From Moniliella sp. 'wahieum' (lineage: Eukaryota; Basidiomycota; Moniliellomycetes; Moniliellales; Moniliellaceae), in NCBI GenBank assembly GCA_003971905.1, contig RSEE01000025.1, forward strand, positions 248,001 through 312,000: a stretch of 64,000 bases of DNA, in the 5' to 3' direction. Position 1 is the stretch's first letter. Each line of letters begins with the position of its first letter. The notes beneath the pieces are model-generated. The model saw only the letters and a list, made by a program, of their open reading frames with translations. It made no database searches and was not told where the DNA came from. Position numbers and translations under genes: made by a program. Positions 33,289-44,408 of this stretch are shown one piece after another.

Positions 33289-35106
33289 CTAAAAGATAAT
33301 AGACCAATCGTAAGAAGTAAAGATAGGATATGGTAGAGCATTGAACGTGAGAGGAGCAACGTGATGAACAATAGAGAGCGCATATATAACGAAAAAAGAG
33401 TGACGAAAGAGAGTGACGAAAAAGAGCGACGAAAAAGAGCGACGTAAAAGAGTGACGAAACAGCCTTTGGCGTGATGAAGGGCAGCGAGGCAACGTGGTG
33501 ACGAAAGAGTGACAACAGACGACTCGAGCAAGGGAGATGTCGAAACAGCCGGCGGGGAGATTCCCTCGGGTGTATGTTTATTGGTTGCGATGCCAGCCCC
33601 AAGTGTTGCAGACGTGCTTGTCGGGCAAATTGGAGAGGAAGCTTGAAACATCGGCAGAAGGGCCTTTGTTACCGGGTGCGGTGGGTACGAACCATCCTTA
33701 AAGGCCATTTCCCAAGACCACCGTTCTGGGGTGGGCTGAAGCGAGGAAGCAATGACCTTGTACGACCAGAAGCAACTGCCTCCCGACATACCGTAGCCGT
33801 AGGCTTGGGAGTTGTAGAAAGTTTTGCTGAAGTCATTGGACATGCCAGAGGACAGACTCCACTCGGTGGAGATCACTTTCGTAGGGTATCGGATGAAGGT
33901 GTTGATGTCCTGGCACATCTTAGACCAGATTGTAGTCTCATTCGTCTGAGCCGGGAAGGCGGCAGGGTAGGGGTTGTCAGTTGCGATCAGCAATGCCGGG
34001 TCCCGTTCTTGAACAAAGGAGGTCCAGTTGGCCATGTTTCCTTGGGCCCACCCGTGGTGGAACATCATGGGGATGCCAACCGCGCTGAGTGTATCGTATG
34101 TGCGGCGGTAGTAGTCCACGAGGACCGGGTAGTTGCTAGAACTGCCCCGACCACCGGCGCAAAACTCATTGACACACGGTTCATTAACAGCCAGCACAGC
34201 ACTCACCGTACGTCCATACGGAGAACTGAGAACAAAATCGCGTACTCGCTGCACCACCTCGTCGGAACGGGCTTGGTTGGTAGAGTTGAAGAAGGTATAC
34301 TGATCACCCTGGGAATGACCGGTAGCTTGGTCCCCACTCTGGCCACCAGGCATCGAGTGCAAGTCCAGAATTGCGTACATGTTGCGAGAGTAAAGCCAGC
34401 CGAGGACGATTGAGGTAGAAGATATCATCGGCGTACACCCACGCTTCACCAAGAGAGGGTTGAATGAACGACCACCACCCTACAGGAATGCGGATAGTAT
34501 TCAGGTTGCCTTTAGCCATCGTTTCGACGTCGTCTTCGGTGATCCACGTGTTGTAATGCTGGGCCAAGGTGGTGTTGGCGCGAGTACCAAGAGCCTCAAT
34601 CAACGAGTACATGTCGTTTCGCATCAGGAGCGAGGGAATTGAACCAGTTGCCGTTCATCCACTTCTCCAGGACAAAGAGCGAGCCAGCGTTGGTGCCGTA
34701 TACGACATCGGTCGAGGAGGGAGAGAAATCCCATAAGTCAAACGTCAATGGGCGGTGATATTCCACGTCCCAGAATAGTTGTTAGGTGGCTTCTTGCTCG
34801 GCTTTGGGCATTGCTTGTTACCGTTGCCACCTTTACGGCTGGAGGAGGAAGACGAGTTCGCCAATAAGGCTTTCTCTCCGGCAGCACGGAGGCTGGCAAT
34901 GCTCTGTCCAGAGCTGCCACGGGGCAGTGGGAAATGAGGGTGGGGGTGGCGCGCATGGAAGGCGTAGTTGCTGGGATGCTTCAACCCCTGGGGACACGAG
35001 CGATGCGGGGGACCAGCGGGCTGGCGGCCGGATTAGAAGCAGCAGCGGCGGGGGATGAGGGGAAGGAAGAGGGCAGCAGCAACAGCGAGAGCAAGGCAGT
35101 GCGCAT
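33289..35106 (-). CDS. Secreted exo-beta-1,3-glucanase, GH5 (GH5_9-like)
   Basis: Cell-wall glucan hydrolase. It starts MRTALLSLLLLPSSFPSS, a signal peptide with likely cleavage after PAAAA. A Ser/Lys-rich linker follows (about 100 residues), then DFSPSSTDVVYGTNAGSLFV, LEKWMNGNWFNSL, ITEDDVETMAKGNLNTIRIP and VGWWSF. The core continues GWLYSRNMYAILDLHSMPGG. The acid/base Glu is in VLAVNEPCVNEF and the nucleophile Glu in VISTEWSLSSG. FYNSQAYGYGMSGGSCFWSY and RWSWEMAFKDGSYP close the barrel. Frame breaks lie near 34430, 34610-34640 and 34745. The last 90 or so residues of the open frame are translated from the 13-bp repeat tract and are probably not real protein. It is the only recognisable gene in about 12 kb. 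Confidence 0.85.
33391..33456 (+). repeat. 13-bp tandem repeat downstream of the GH5 gene
   Basis: Five units of the form GAAAAAGAGCGAC (the first is 14 bp; others vary at 1-3 positions), with looser copies up to about 33515. It overlaps the doubtful C-terminal extension of the GH5 frame. Confidence 0.8.
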
Positions 35107-38100
35107 GTTGGAGAGGGGAAGGAGGTGCCGATAGATGGTGTAGGGAGGGAGGTGCTGGCCAGCGGTAGTGCATACTGGCATATATATAGCCCCGACGAAT
35201 GTCCAGGCCCCACAGGCATCAAAAAGCTGAGCGGCGGCGTGCTCAGTTAGCCTCAGCGCCTCATGCTAATCAAGCTATCAAACCTCCAGCTTCCGGGTTT
35301 CCGAAGGGACGCGTGTGGCTTGTGTGTAAACGTGTATAAGATGTAAGCGCTAGCCAACACTGCTAGGCACCGGCGTAGGATGTGGCGCCCATGTATCACC
35401 AACCCACCGTGCCTATATTGCACACAGAAGAGCAGTGATGCGTGCGCGTGATGATCGAGATCATACTCTCAATTGCGCAGACCACAACAGTGACCTGGAG
35501 TAGCGCGCACTACTGATCACCGTGTGACCGGACACGGGTTGCCCCCCCACCCACCCCCTACCAGTAAAGGTAGTAATCCATCCCCTTCAATGGACTGGGG
35601 GGAACACAGGCGGTCGTCGTCCTCAGGAACCCTTCCAAGTGGAAGAGTTGGCCGGTGACCGGTGACCGCATTATCAGCCAAACGGGGCACTGGACGTATT
35701 GGGACCCGTTTCTTACTGTAATGGACAATCGATAATTGCGGGAACCCTAAGGTGCACCACCTTGACCTGTGGCGTCGGGGGGTCCGCTAAAAAATTGACT
35801 CGCCAGCCGGCGGTGCTCCAGCAGGCGCCAACTGCTCCACCTTGGCGTGGCTTTCGGATGATTCACTGCTCTCCTAGCCGGAAGGTGCGATCCCATGTGT
35901 AGCAGGTAAGCAGCCGATCACATGTTGTGCAACACAGTCATCACCACATGTCCTAGTGCCACTAGTGTCGCATCCTGGCGCATGTCCATGTCATCGATCA
36001 TCCAATCGGGCCGGCAAAACCAAGGCCACCGGCAGGCACCGGCAGTGCTCCGACACAGACCTGCACCCTACTTTGTTTCGATCATGTCGGAACTCCATGG
36101 TGCTGGAGCCAGGGCGCACGGGACGATTACGTGACAGGCAGGTCACAGCGGCCGGGGACCGGTGACTGGTCAGGTGACCAGGCAAGTATTTACATTGATC
36201 AATGTGACCAGCGTGACATGTCCTGAGAGGCCCCTGAGGGCGTGTTGTTGGGCAGCAACGGGGGTAAGTCTTGCCAAGCCTCGGGATTGGGACAAATCTC
36301 GCCCCGTGCCGTCCCTGCCGTCCCAAGGAAAGTTGCTCGCCCCCGGTCACCGGTCAGGAACCAAGACACAGGAACCAGACGTCTTGTTTCGGGTCTTATA
36401 CGCGTTACAACACGCGTTACGCGTTGTTACGGCGCGCATATCTCAGAACTTTTTCTCAGATACCAATAAATGAGAGTTACAGTGGTTACCGGTTACTGCT
36501 TACTATAGATAACCAACTGTTTACCAAAGGTGCCGGTTATACTGTCGTTACTTGGTACACCGTTACTAACCTGTTGGTCCCAGCCAGGTCTAAACCACCA
36601 CCAGTTATTAGCCCACCAGCGATAATTGCAGAGAAGGGGGGACGCATCTTGAGTTACCATCCAACAACACAACGCCACACTCAAAAGCAGCACAGCCGCC
36701 CCGCTCTGTTGGACAGATATTCCTAATGTGAGAAGGACTGTGTACTTTCCAAAACAGGTGGTGTTGCTGCACTGCCACACGTGCGGTCCCAGGCGCGTTG
36801 CGCATTGCGCAGGGTGATGCGCGAGTCTTGGCAGATCCCACCCCGTGAACGCGTCACGTAGCACACGCGCGGGGTGAGTTGAACGTTGATCAACGCTGAA
36901 CGGGTTTTGCACCTGTTGCATAGTACACCTGTGTTGGTGGAAAAGAGGCTGAACGTGATAGTAAATCCCTTGCAACAGTTATATGCCCCCTCTTACCTTT
37001 GCTTGACAGTCTCTTTTGTGCAAACAGTGATGTGACACGGAGGGGGCGCCCATATACGTCTGCTCCCACATGCGCGGGGCTTGTGTGCTTGATGTCTATC
37101 CCCCGCAATGTATACACCATGACCGTTTTACGCGCGGTTTTGTCTCGATTAAAGCACCATATAATGCATAATGCAACAGTAGGACATTTTTTGTGAGCGC
37201 CCTCAGCGCTCCGACGGATGTTTCGTCATCCCTTCTCTATGATGCACATATAGTTCCCCCATGCGGCTGCTAAACGAGGTGATATTGTAATTTGTGTGCT
37301 GTATTCAAGTTGACTGTAGTGACTGGCGATCTCGAGATATGCCGAGATGATGGAGACATATATCCCCTGATGTCGTTGTACACTACGCTGTGTGACGTTC
37401 GGATATCTGAGTTCTATGAGAGCCATGTGTGCTAAAATACGCATGGCAAACGATGTGACACTGCTAGTAGTGACTGGCGTTTGATGATCATATCACTGTT
37501 GCGCGTTCAATATTACGAACAGAAAATGTCCCCAGCCCCAACAAACAACTGAGAGAACTTCATTTACGGCTGTGGGGCAGGGAGGTAACTGCACAGCATC
37601 CGCATTTTGACAGGTGTGTATCGGCCTTATCCATGATTGATGATCGGTTATCCCCAACGAAAACTCATCCCTCAAACAAAAATGATAACATGTGTGTTGA
37701 TCACAGAAGAGGGCACTACTGTTGGCAGATGAAGAGAAGCGGACAGAGAGCTATTACAACAACTATAGCCAATCAATGTGGGAAAGAGGGAGAGGGAGAG
37801 TTACGTGTGTGCATGTGTTCTGCTTTCCGTACAGAAAGAGCTCGATTCTTCAAAAAAGAAGCGCACCAATGAACAAGTCCCAGCATTGTGGAGACGAGAC
37901 GATGAGGGCTCCCTCTCTCAACAGCGCGGGCGATTCGGTTGCTGGAACAGCCAGATTGCGACAAGAGCGCCAAGTACCAGGGACGCTCCCAAGAACCGTT
38001 TTCTTTTTTGGCTTTGACGATGTGAGGATACTATTATGCTACCAAGACTACAGTGGGCAAAATGCTTGGAAATTGAAAGGAATTAACTGAGCCACGTCTC

Positions 38101-40187
38101 AATGGCGATGGTTCACCGCTCGGATGTCTACTACGCTCATCCGTATCCACACGCGCTTCCTTTGGTCCAGGAACGGATGGCGGGCACCAGAGAGTCCTGA
38201 TCTCCGGGTGCTTCCCTGGTTGCTCAAACGGATTCGGCGCTATCAAGCACTGTGGCACACGCAAGATGAACGGTTCGGTTTAGGTGCACCGTTAGTTTCT
38301 TTGTCCAGCCTTAAGCTCTGTCAATGATTTGGATGCAGTATAGAGATCCTAAAACGTCCATAGGAGAGATTACTTTTGCATGGCTCATGGGCTCCCCATC
38401 AGCACAGCTATTCACATCTGACTCGCCCCCACCCCCCTCGAGGGGAAAGGCAGGAGACCTGTCATGAATCATCACCGCATCCACTCTGTATGTTCCAGCA
38501 GAGGGATATGAGGAACAGCACTGCTGCCACAGAGGCCCATGAATAGTACCCATCAGCCTCCTCCAGTGGACGGCGACCAATGTAAAATCCTCCTCACCCG
38601 CGCTTCCTCTCTCACCACTATCCCAGGTCCGATCGTTCTCGCCATGTCCTACATACAGCAAAATACTCTGCCTTGTTTTGCATTATTATCCTCCGCACTT
38701 CTATACTGGTCCCATCCCCTATCGGGCACGACCGAGCATAAGCCGATCTATCCGGGCCCATCCTCGCCTGGTCCATCCGTACTAGGTCTGGGCCCGCGTC
38801 TTGAATCCGTCTTCCAGTGAGGTGCCACGCCCGGAAACGCACTCGTCCCCAGAGAAGACCCAACGCGTTCATCGTTGGAATTAGCGATTGCCCTCCGGCG
38901 TGGCCTACTCTTTACCCTTCTCGCTTCCCCCTCGGAGCATGATGTTCAGGGTAGTGAAGCAACTCGCGTCGATTAGTGACAATATTTCCCCCATCATGTC
39001 GGATGAACAGATGGCGCTATCCGAGTATATGCCACCTCTCGCTCTGGCACGAAATATGCAAGCTGTCGACCTTCGGGGTCAGGATGAGGACTTGACAATG
39101 AGGACTTGACACCAAGTCCGTCCGCGTTCACACCGCAAACAGATGGGATTCTCATCTACCAAACATTCGCTATACCTGTTCCCCTTCCGCGCGTCGACAC
39201 ACCTACCGCAAGAGCAAATGATGGTGCGTTTTCCCTCCCATCCTATGTTCTCTTCCCATATGCTTGTGACCCTCTGTTTGGACTCCCGTTCACAAAAAGT
39301 CGTCACTATGCTGCATTCCCCTACCGCTTTAGGACCCGAAGCTGCCTCCGACCCCCCTGATTTCACTTTGATCGTCGCCTCCACTGAGCGTGGTTTCACC
39401 TTAATTGTTTCTCTGGTGGCCCCACTGATCTATTGGGCCCCATTCCCTCGGATGCCATCCCGCACAGGCGGACATTCAGTTCCTGGGACCGTTTCGACCT
39501 CTCCCTGCGCTCTTACAGATGTGGGATGACTCGGGCATGCTTTTTCTTTGATCGCGAGGCTATAGATCAGTGCATTCTAAGCTTTACCCCCTACGGGCAA
39601 TATGGCTTTTGAGATTCAGGATCGAGACCCAAGTTCGTTCGACCGATTCGGCTTGAAGGAGAAAGAAAGTGATACACTGGTTTAGTCTTTTCGATGGTTC
39701 TCTTCCTTTGGTATCATTGCTCAATCTTGGGATCGGCTTCTCTCGCCAACATATACCTTCTTTGGCTATTGATGTGCTTTATGGCCTTCTGTGGTTTAGT
39801 GAACGCCGTCCCATTGTAATAGGCCACGCTCCTTGTCCTTCGTTAATTTTGACGGCCCCAATATACACCTTTCACCCCATCCGTGCCTGTATGCGATCTT
39901 TATATCCTTGCCGCATATACACTGCACACACTACTGATAGGCGGTATTGGTCGCATTCCATCACTTCCACAGCATCCTTGAGATCTCTTCTAATGTCCAA
40001 CATCTACCCAGGCTATGCTGTTTCGCCCCTTTCCGTACATCTCAACGGCCGAGCTACGAACACTTGACTGGCTACGTCTTCCTACCCAACACATGCACCA
40101 GCCAGGACATCTTGTTCAAGAAAGGGGGAGAGGGAGAGGGGGGCAGTATAACGGTGGGAAAGCGGGGGCGGTGGGCACGGGTGGCAA
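35107..40187. other. Gene-poor region, right of the GH5 gene
   Basis: About 5.1 kb with no supported gene. The part at 35.48-36.66 kb is packed with GTGAC/GGTCACC pentamers and then GTTAC/GGTTACC pentamers. A 12-bp perfect palindrome CGTTGATCAACG lies at 36884-36895. From 37.1 to 40.1 kb the sequence is more AT-rich, stops are frequent in all frames, and only short unconvincing frames occur. No mobile-element end, tRNA or telomeric repeat was recognised. Confidence 0.45.
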
Positions 40188-42186
40188 TTACACACGCCCT
40201 GCGGTCACCGAAGCAGGAAGCGAGGTGAGCGCCTTTTGGGCAAAGTACCGCACATCCGCGTCTGGGTCTTCCTTCAGCTTCGCCAGACCGGGTAGGATGG
40301 TGGTCTGCAACGCTTCGTGCGCCAGTTGCTGTTCGGCCGGCGTCGGCGGCGGAAGCGGCGCCGGCGCAGCTGCCTTCTCCTTAGTCTCTCCCTCGGCAGC
40401 CGCACCCGCCCCAGGGGCCGGGTCGGGATCGCGCGTACCGAGCAGCAAATGCGTCAGCACTTCCAGTGCTTTGGCGACGTTGAACCGAATGTTGGGAATG
40501 GGATCAGCCATCAGCGCCGAGACCGTCGGCAGCACCGTTTTTGCAATCGTCGGCCGGTCCAGGGCCGGAGCCATGGTCGAGATAGCAAAGATGGTGGTCA
40601 TGCGGTAGAGGTAGTTGGGGTGCTTTCCAAGCTCCAACACTTTGGGCAAAATGGCCTGCTTGGCCCACTCAACCCCAAACACCTCGGTCAACTTGCGCAG
40701 GTTGACCGTCGCCGCTTCCCGGATGGAGAATACTGTATCGCCCAGCCAGGTCATACACAACACCGACAGCTGCTCATCAAAGAAGGCCATTCCCAGTTGT
40801 TGAGCGAGGAGCGGGATGTAGTTAATGATCGCCTCCCGCACACGCCACTGCTTGTCCTCCGCAAGTTCAACAATCGCAGGCAGGAGCGACTGCGATAGCG
40901 AGTCAATGCCGATCACTGCAACCCGACTGGGTTAGCTCTCCATCAACCGAGCAGACAAGCGGAAACAACATACCTTCGTTTACTTGGTCGAGTTTGGAGA
41001 TGATGTGAAGGCGGACATCGGGGAAATCATCCTTGAGCAGGTTCAAAAAATTGGCAAAAGATGCTCAGTCGTAGCCTCCTTGCCCAGCAGCGGGGCCAAC
41101 CCCGAAATTTGCAAGGCCAGGACAGCTCGAACGTGTTGACTCGCGTCGTTCGACAGATCACGGACGACGGGGAAGATGCGGGAAAGCACGATCGAGGGAT
41201 CGTTGATCAGTTTGGCAAACCCGGGAAGCTGGCTTGTTGCCGCCGTGCGAACCTCCGCCTCATTGTCCTGAAGCAGATGCACAAACGCAACCACCAGTTC
41301 GTTCCTCACAATCTCCTGCCCCACTGCCGTAGCCAGCTTGACAAAGTTGTCGGCAGCCATGTAGCGAACGCGCCAGCTCTTGTCTCCGACCGAAGCGCGG
41401 ATCGAAGGCAGCATGTAACCGGCACCTCTTCAGGCGCCAGTTCCTCCGAGATGGCAACCAAGTCTTCAACGGTCAAGAGGCGCACGCTGTTGGTCGTCCG
41501 ACGACAAGCGGCGATAAAGTGGGATCGCATCACTCACCACCAGCTCCTTGCCCAATACCTTGACAAAACCCTAAAGTGCATTTATGTCAGTCTCAGTCGG
41601 AGGAATAAAAGAAGAAACGTACTGCAAGATCGCGCGCAGCAGCGCGGCGGACCATGGGGGTCTCATCAGCACAGAGCTTGGCAAACTTCTCGCGCAGCTC
41701 AGCCTGAGTCTGGAGGCTGACCTTGGGGTAAACCGGGGTAAAAAGGGCGGTAGAGGAGGTGCGGGAGGTGAACCAGTCGCCAGTAGCAAGACGGCGGAGG
41801 AGAGCCATGTAATACTCCTCAATCTGCTGCGTGCTGAGCACGGTCGAGATTTTGGCGATGGACTCTGTCGCCTTGTCGCGGACGACGGCCTCCTCAACGG
41901 CGGCGAGGTTTTCCAACGGCGGGAGCAGCAAGTGGGCGTAGGCGGGACCACCAATGTAATCGACGAAGGGGACGCTCAGCTCCTCAGCAAGAGCCATCAG
42001 CACCTCGTCCTCGTCATCGAGGCTGTCCTGGAGGAAGGTGATGAGCTCGCCGCGCGCCCGCTCGGGGCCAAGTGCGAGCGCAATGGTGCCGAGGCGGCGG
42101 ATGGCGTTGAGGCGCAGATTCACATCGTCACTCTTGAGCTCATCGATGAGAACAGCGATGGGGTACAGCTGCTCGTCGGTCTCCAT
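40188..42186 (-). CDS. TPD3: Protein phosphatase 2A scaffold subunit A (PR65/Tpd3)
   Basis: HEAT-repeat scaffold that joins the PP2A catalytic subunit to regulatory B subunits. It begins [20 protein letters not shown], then [20 protein letters not shown] and [20 protein letters not shown], the first HEAT repeats. Further repeats include [100 protein letters not shown] and [18 protein letters not shown]. These are near-invariant PR65 motifs. Introns lie at 41571-41622 (52 nt) and 40916-40973 (58 nt), both GT-AG. The C-terminal part has an inserted Pro/Ala/Glu-rich loop (about 40 residues), then an extra repeat ending [13 protein letters not shown]. Frame breaks occur near 41050 and 41400-41500. 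Confidence 0.93.
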
Positions 42187-42712
42187 GGTGGGCAAGCACA
42201 GCAGGAGGTCGCCAAGAGAAGGTGGTGGAGACGGGCGACGGGCACCGCCCGGGGCTGTGGTCGCGCCTCCCGCTGGGCTGGGGTCGAGGGGCGACACTGG
42301 CGCCGTTCGAAACAACCCTACGGGCGCATGCTGTGCGCTGGAGCGCACTGCTGACGTAACAGGGCAGCCCCCTGCCCCCGCACGGCCCGCGCAGTCACGT
42401 GGGGCGAACTGCAAGGATGAAGCTGAAGGATCGTGTGTGGTGTTCATCTATCACCGGCCGGTCACCGCTCGTCCCGGCTTCCACGTTTCCACGTCGGCGC
42501 TCGCCGGGTTCCACGTTCCCGCTTCTCGGCCGGCCGTCCCGCTGGTCCGGCGGGTAGACAAGGAGACGCCCCGATAACCGATGCCGATTATCGCTTCGTG
42601 GTCGATCACCGATTCTGCGGATTACGCCAGCGAGGGTGCCCCGCCGTTCGCCCCGCCAGCGTCATCTCCGTTAGGCGCCGATCCCAGCCGCTCGCCCACC
42701 ACCACCTGAACC
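42187..42712. promoter_or_regulatory. Divergent promoter region, TPD3 and SDR gene
   Basis: 526 bp between two head-to-head ATGs, with no supported coding sequence. A CRE-like TGACGTAA lies at 42352-42359. Confidence 0.45.
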
Positions 42713-43823
42713 ATGGCCGGCGACCTCGTACTTGTGACCGGTGCGACCGGCTTCCTTGCGCAGCACGTCGTGGCTGCCGTCCTGGCCGCCCCCGAGCTCT
42801 ACCGCGTGCGCGGCACTGTGCGCAGTTTGGCTGCGTCGCAGGAACGCGTCTACAATGCCCTGGCAAACCCAGCCGACAAGGCGCGCGTCGAGTTGGTTGA
42901 AGTCAAGGATACGGCTTCTTCGGACCTGACGGAGGCCATGGACGGGGTTACGTATGTGCTGCACGTCGCCCCCCTACGTTATCACCAACGTGACCGATGT
43001 CGAGACCCAACTGCTTCATCCGGCTGTCGAGGGGACGCTCAACGCACTACGGTATGCCGCCAAAGCCCCCACTGTGCGCCGTGTTGTGGTTACCTCGTCG
43101 TTTGCGGCTGTCACCGACTTTACCAAGGGCGGCCCCAATCGGCCAGGCTTCACATACACCCCGCAAGACTGGCAGCCGTTTGGCCGTGCTGAGGCCTTGA
43201 CACAAGGGGGGCGGTCGCCTATAGTGCAAGCAAAAAGCTGGCAGAGAAGGCAGCGTGGGACTTTGTCAAAGAGCACAAGCCTCAGTTCGACCTTGCCACG
43301 ATCAATCCCCCCATGATCTATGGAACCAGCCTTCCATGGGCGACACGCAAGACACTCAACACGAGCTCGGCTGCAATTTACAATGTGCGTATACTCCGTC
43401 TGATGACGTTTGCGTATTGTGAGCTAACGTGGTTGCCCCTTGGCCTTGCAGCTTATCTCGAATGCGCCGGAAATGCCTGGTGACCGTCTTCCTCTCTTCT
43501 GCTCGGCCCCGGATGTAGCCGAAGCCCACGTACGGGCCATGGCGACTCCTACAGCCGGAGGCAAGCGCTTCCTTTTGTCAGGCGGGGCTTTCAATTGGGG
43601 TGCTGCCGTCCACCATATCGCGCAAACCTTCCCCGAACTGAAGACTCGTCTTCCTAACGGATGGGAAGAATCTACTATCAAGACGCAAGAGTCGTATGCG
43701 GTGCTTGATACATCGTATGCCACGGATCTGCTGCACATGTCGTTTGACACGTGGCAAAAGACGTTGGATGTGTGCATCAAGGACTTAGTCCATCTGGAGA
43801 GCCTTCCTCAGTGGAACGCATAA
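42713..43823 (+). CDS. NAD(P)-dependent extended SDR (DFR/aldehyde-reductase type)
   Basis: Ketoreductase-like extended SDR, similar in layout to Gre2 and dihydroflavonol reductases; substrate unknown. It begins MAGDLVLVTGATGFLAQHVV, the TGATGFLA dinucleotide fold. It continues YRVRGTVRSLAASQERV, VTYVLHVAP, PYVITNVTDVETQLLHPAVE, GTLNAL and RRVVVTSSFAAVTDF (catalytic Ser region). YSASKKLAEKAAWDFV holds the Tyr-x-x-x-Lys pair. Then come FDLATINPPMIYGTSLPW, a 67-nt intron (43385-43451), NLISNAPEMPGDRLPLFCSA and PDVAEAHVRAMATPTAGGKR. It ends LVHLESLPQWNA. Frame breaks fall at a C6 run (42969-42974) and a G6 run (43206-43211), both typical homopolymer errors. It is a different subfamily from the SDR at 3.5-4.6 kb. 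Confidence 0.85.
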
Positions 43824-44408
43824 TGCCCTTTGTTTGGAATGTCCATGCAATAAAGAAATGCACGTATGCCTATCGGACTGTATTGCCTCCGACGCTTCCG
43901 CTTCGCGTCTTGCGGCAAACATGAATCTGCATGATAGTAGTGCTGCGTCTATCGGGAGGTAATTGTGGAACATACATTCACCCCCAAACACTTCGGTCCA
44001 TTGTCCAGGGCCAGACGAGCTGTTGCTGGCAGCCTCAGCCATCCGGATGCTATTCATGTCGTGGTGCGCCAGAAGAGCTTGGTTATGGGACGATGCAAGT
44101 AAGCTTACAGGTTGTATATGCGGTGCAGTAGTTTAAATGGGGGGGGGTCGCCGTCGATTGGGAGAGGCACAAGTGGACTGCCACAGGAAGCCCCTCCTCG
44201 GCCGTCTGTGTCGCGACGCGGCAGCAGATTGCCTTCGCGACTGAAGGTCGAGATGAAACATCAGTACACTCTACACCCGTCGAGCTTCAGTATCAGCAGT
44301 CCTGCCTTGCTCACCAAGGACAAGTTGACCATTCCGGACCTTGGGGTACTAGCGCTGTGCTAATATGGGACGAATGAATTGATTCAAGATTGAATGTGGG
44401 GGGAGTTT
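43824..44408. other. Convergent intergenic region
   Basis: Between the 3' ends of the SDR and Mdm1-like genes. A short minus-strand frame near 44140-44320 has coding-like composition and could be a last exon of the Mdm1-like gene, but I cannot support it. Confidence 0.35.

Noticed and set aside
28431-40187. Transposon or LTR element filling the gene-poor region
   Set aside because: No reverse transcriptase, integrase or transposase sequence, no long terminal repeats and no terminal inverted repeats were seen.
28431-40187. Calling the gene-poor region a centromere
   Set aside because: Lower GC and lack of genes fit, but there is no diagnostic sequence, and fungal centromeres cannot be assigned without CENP-A data.
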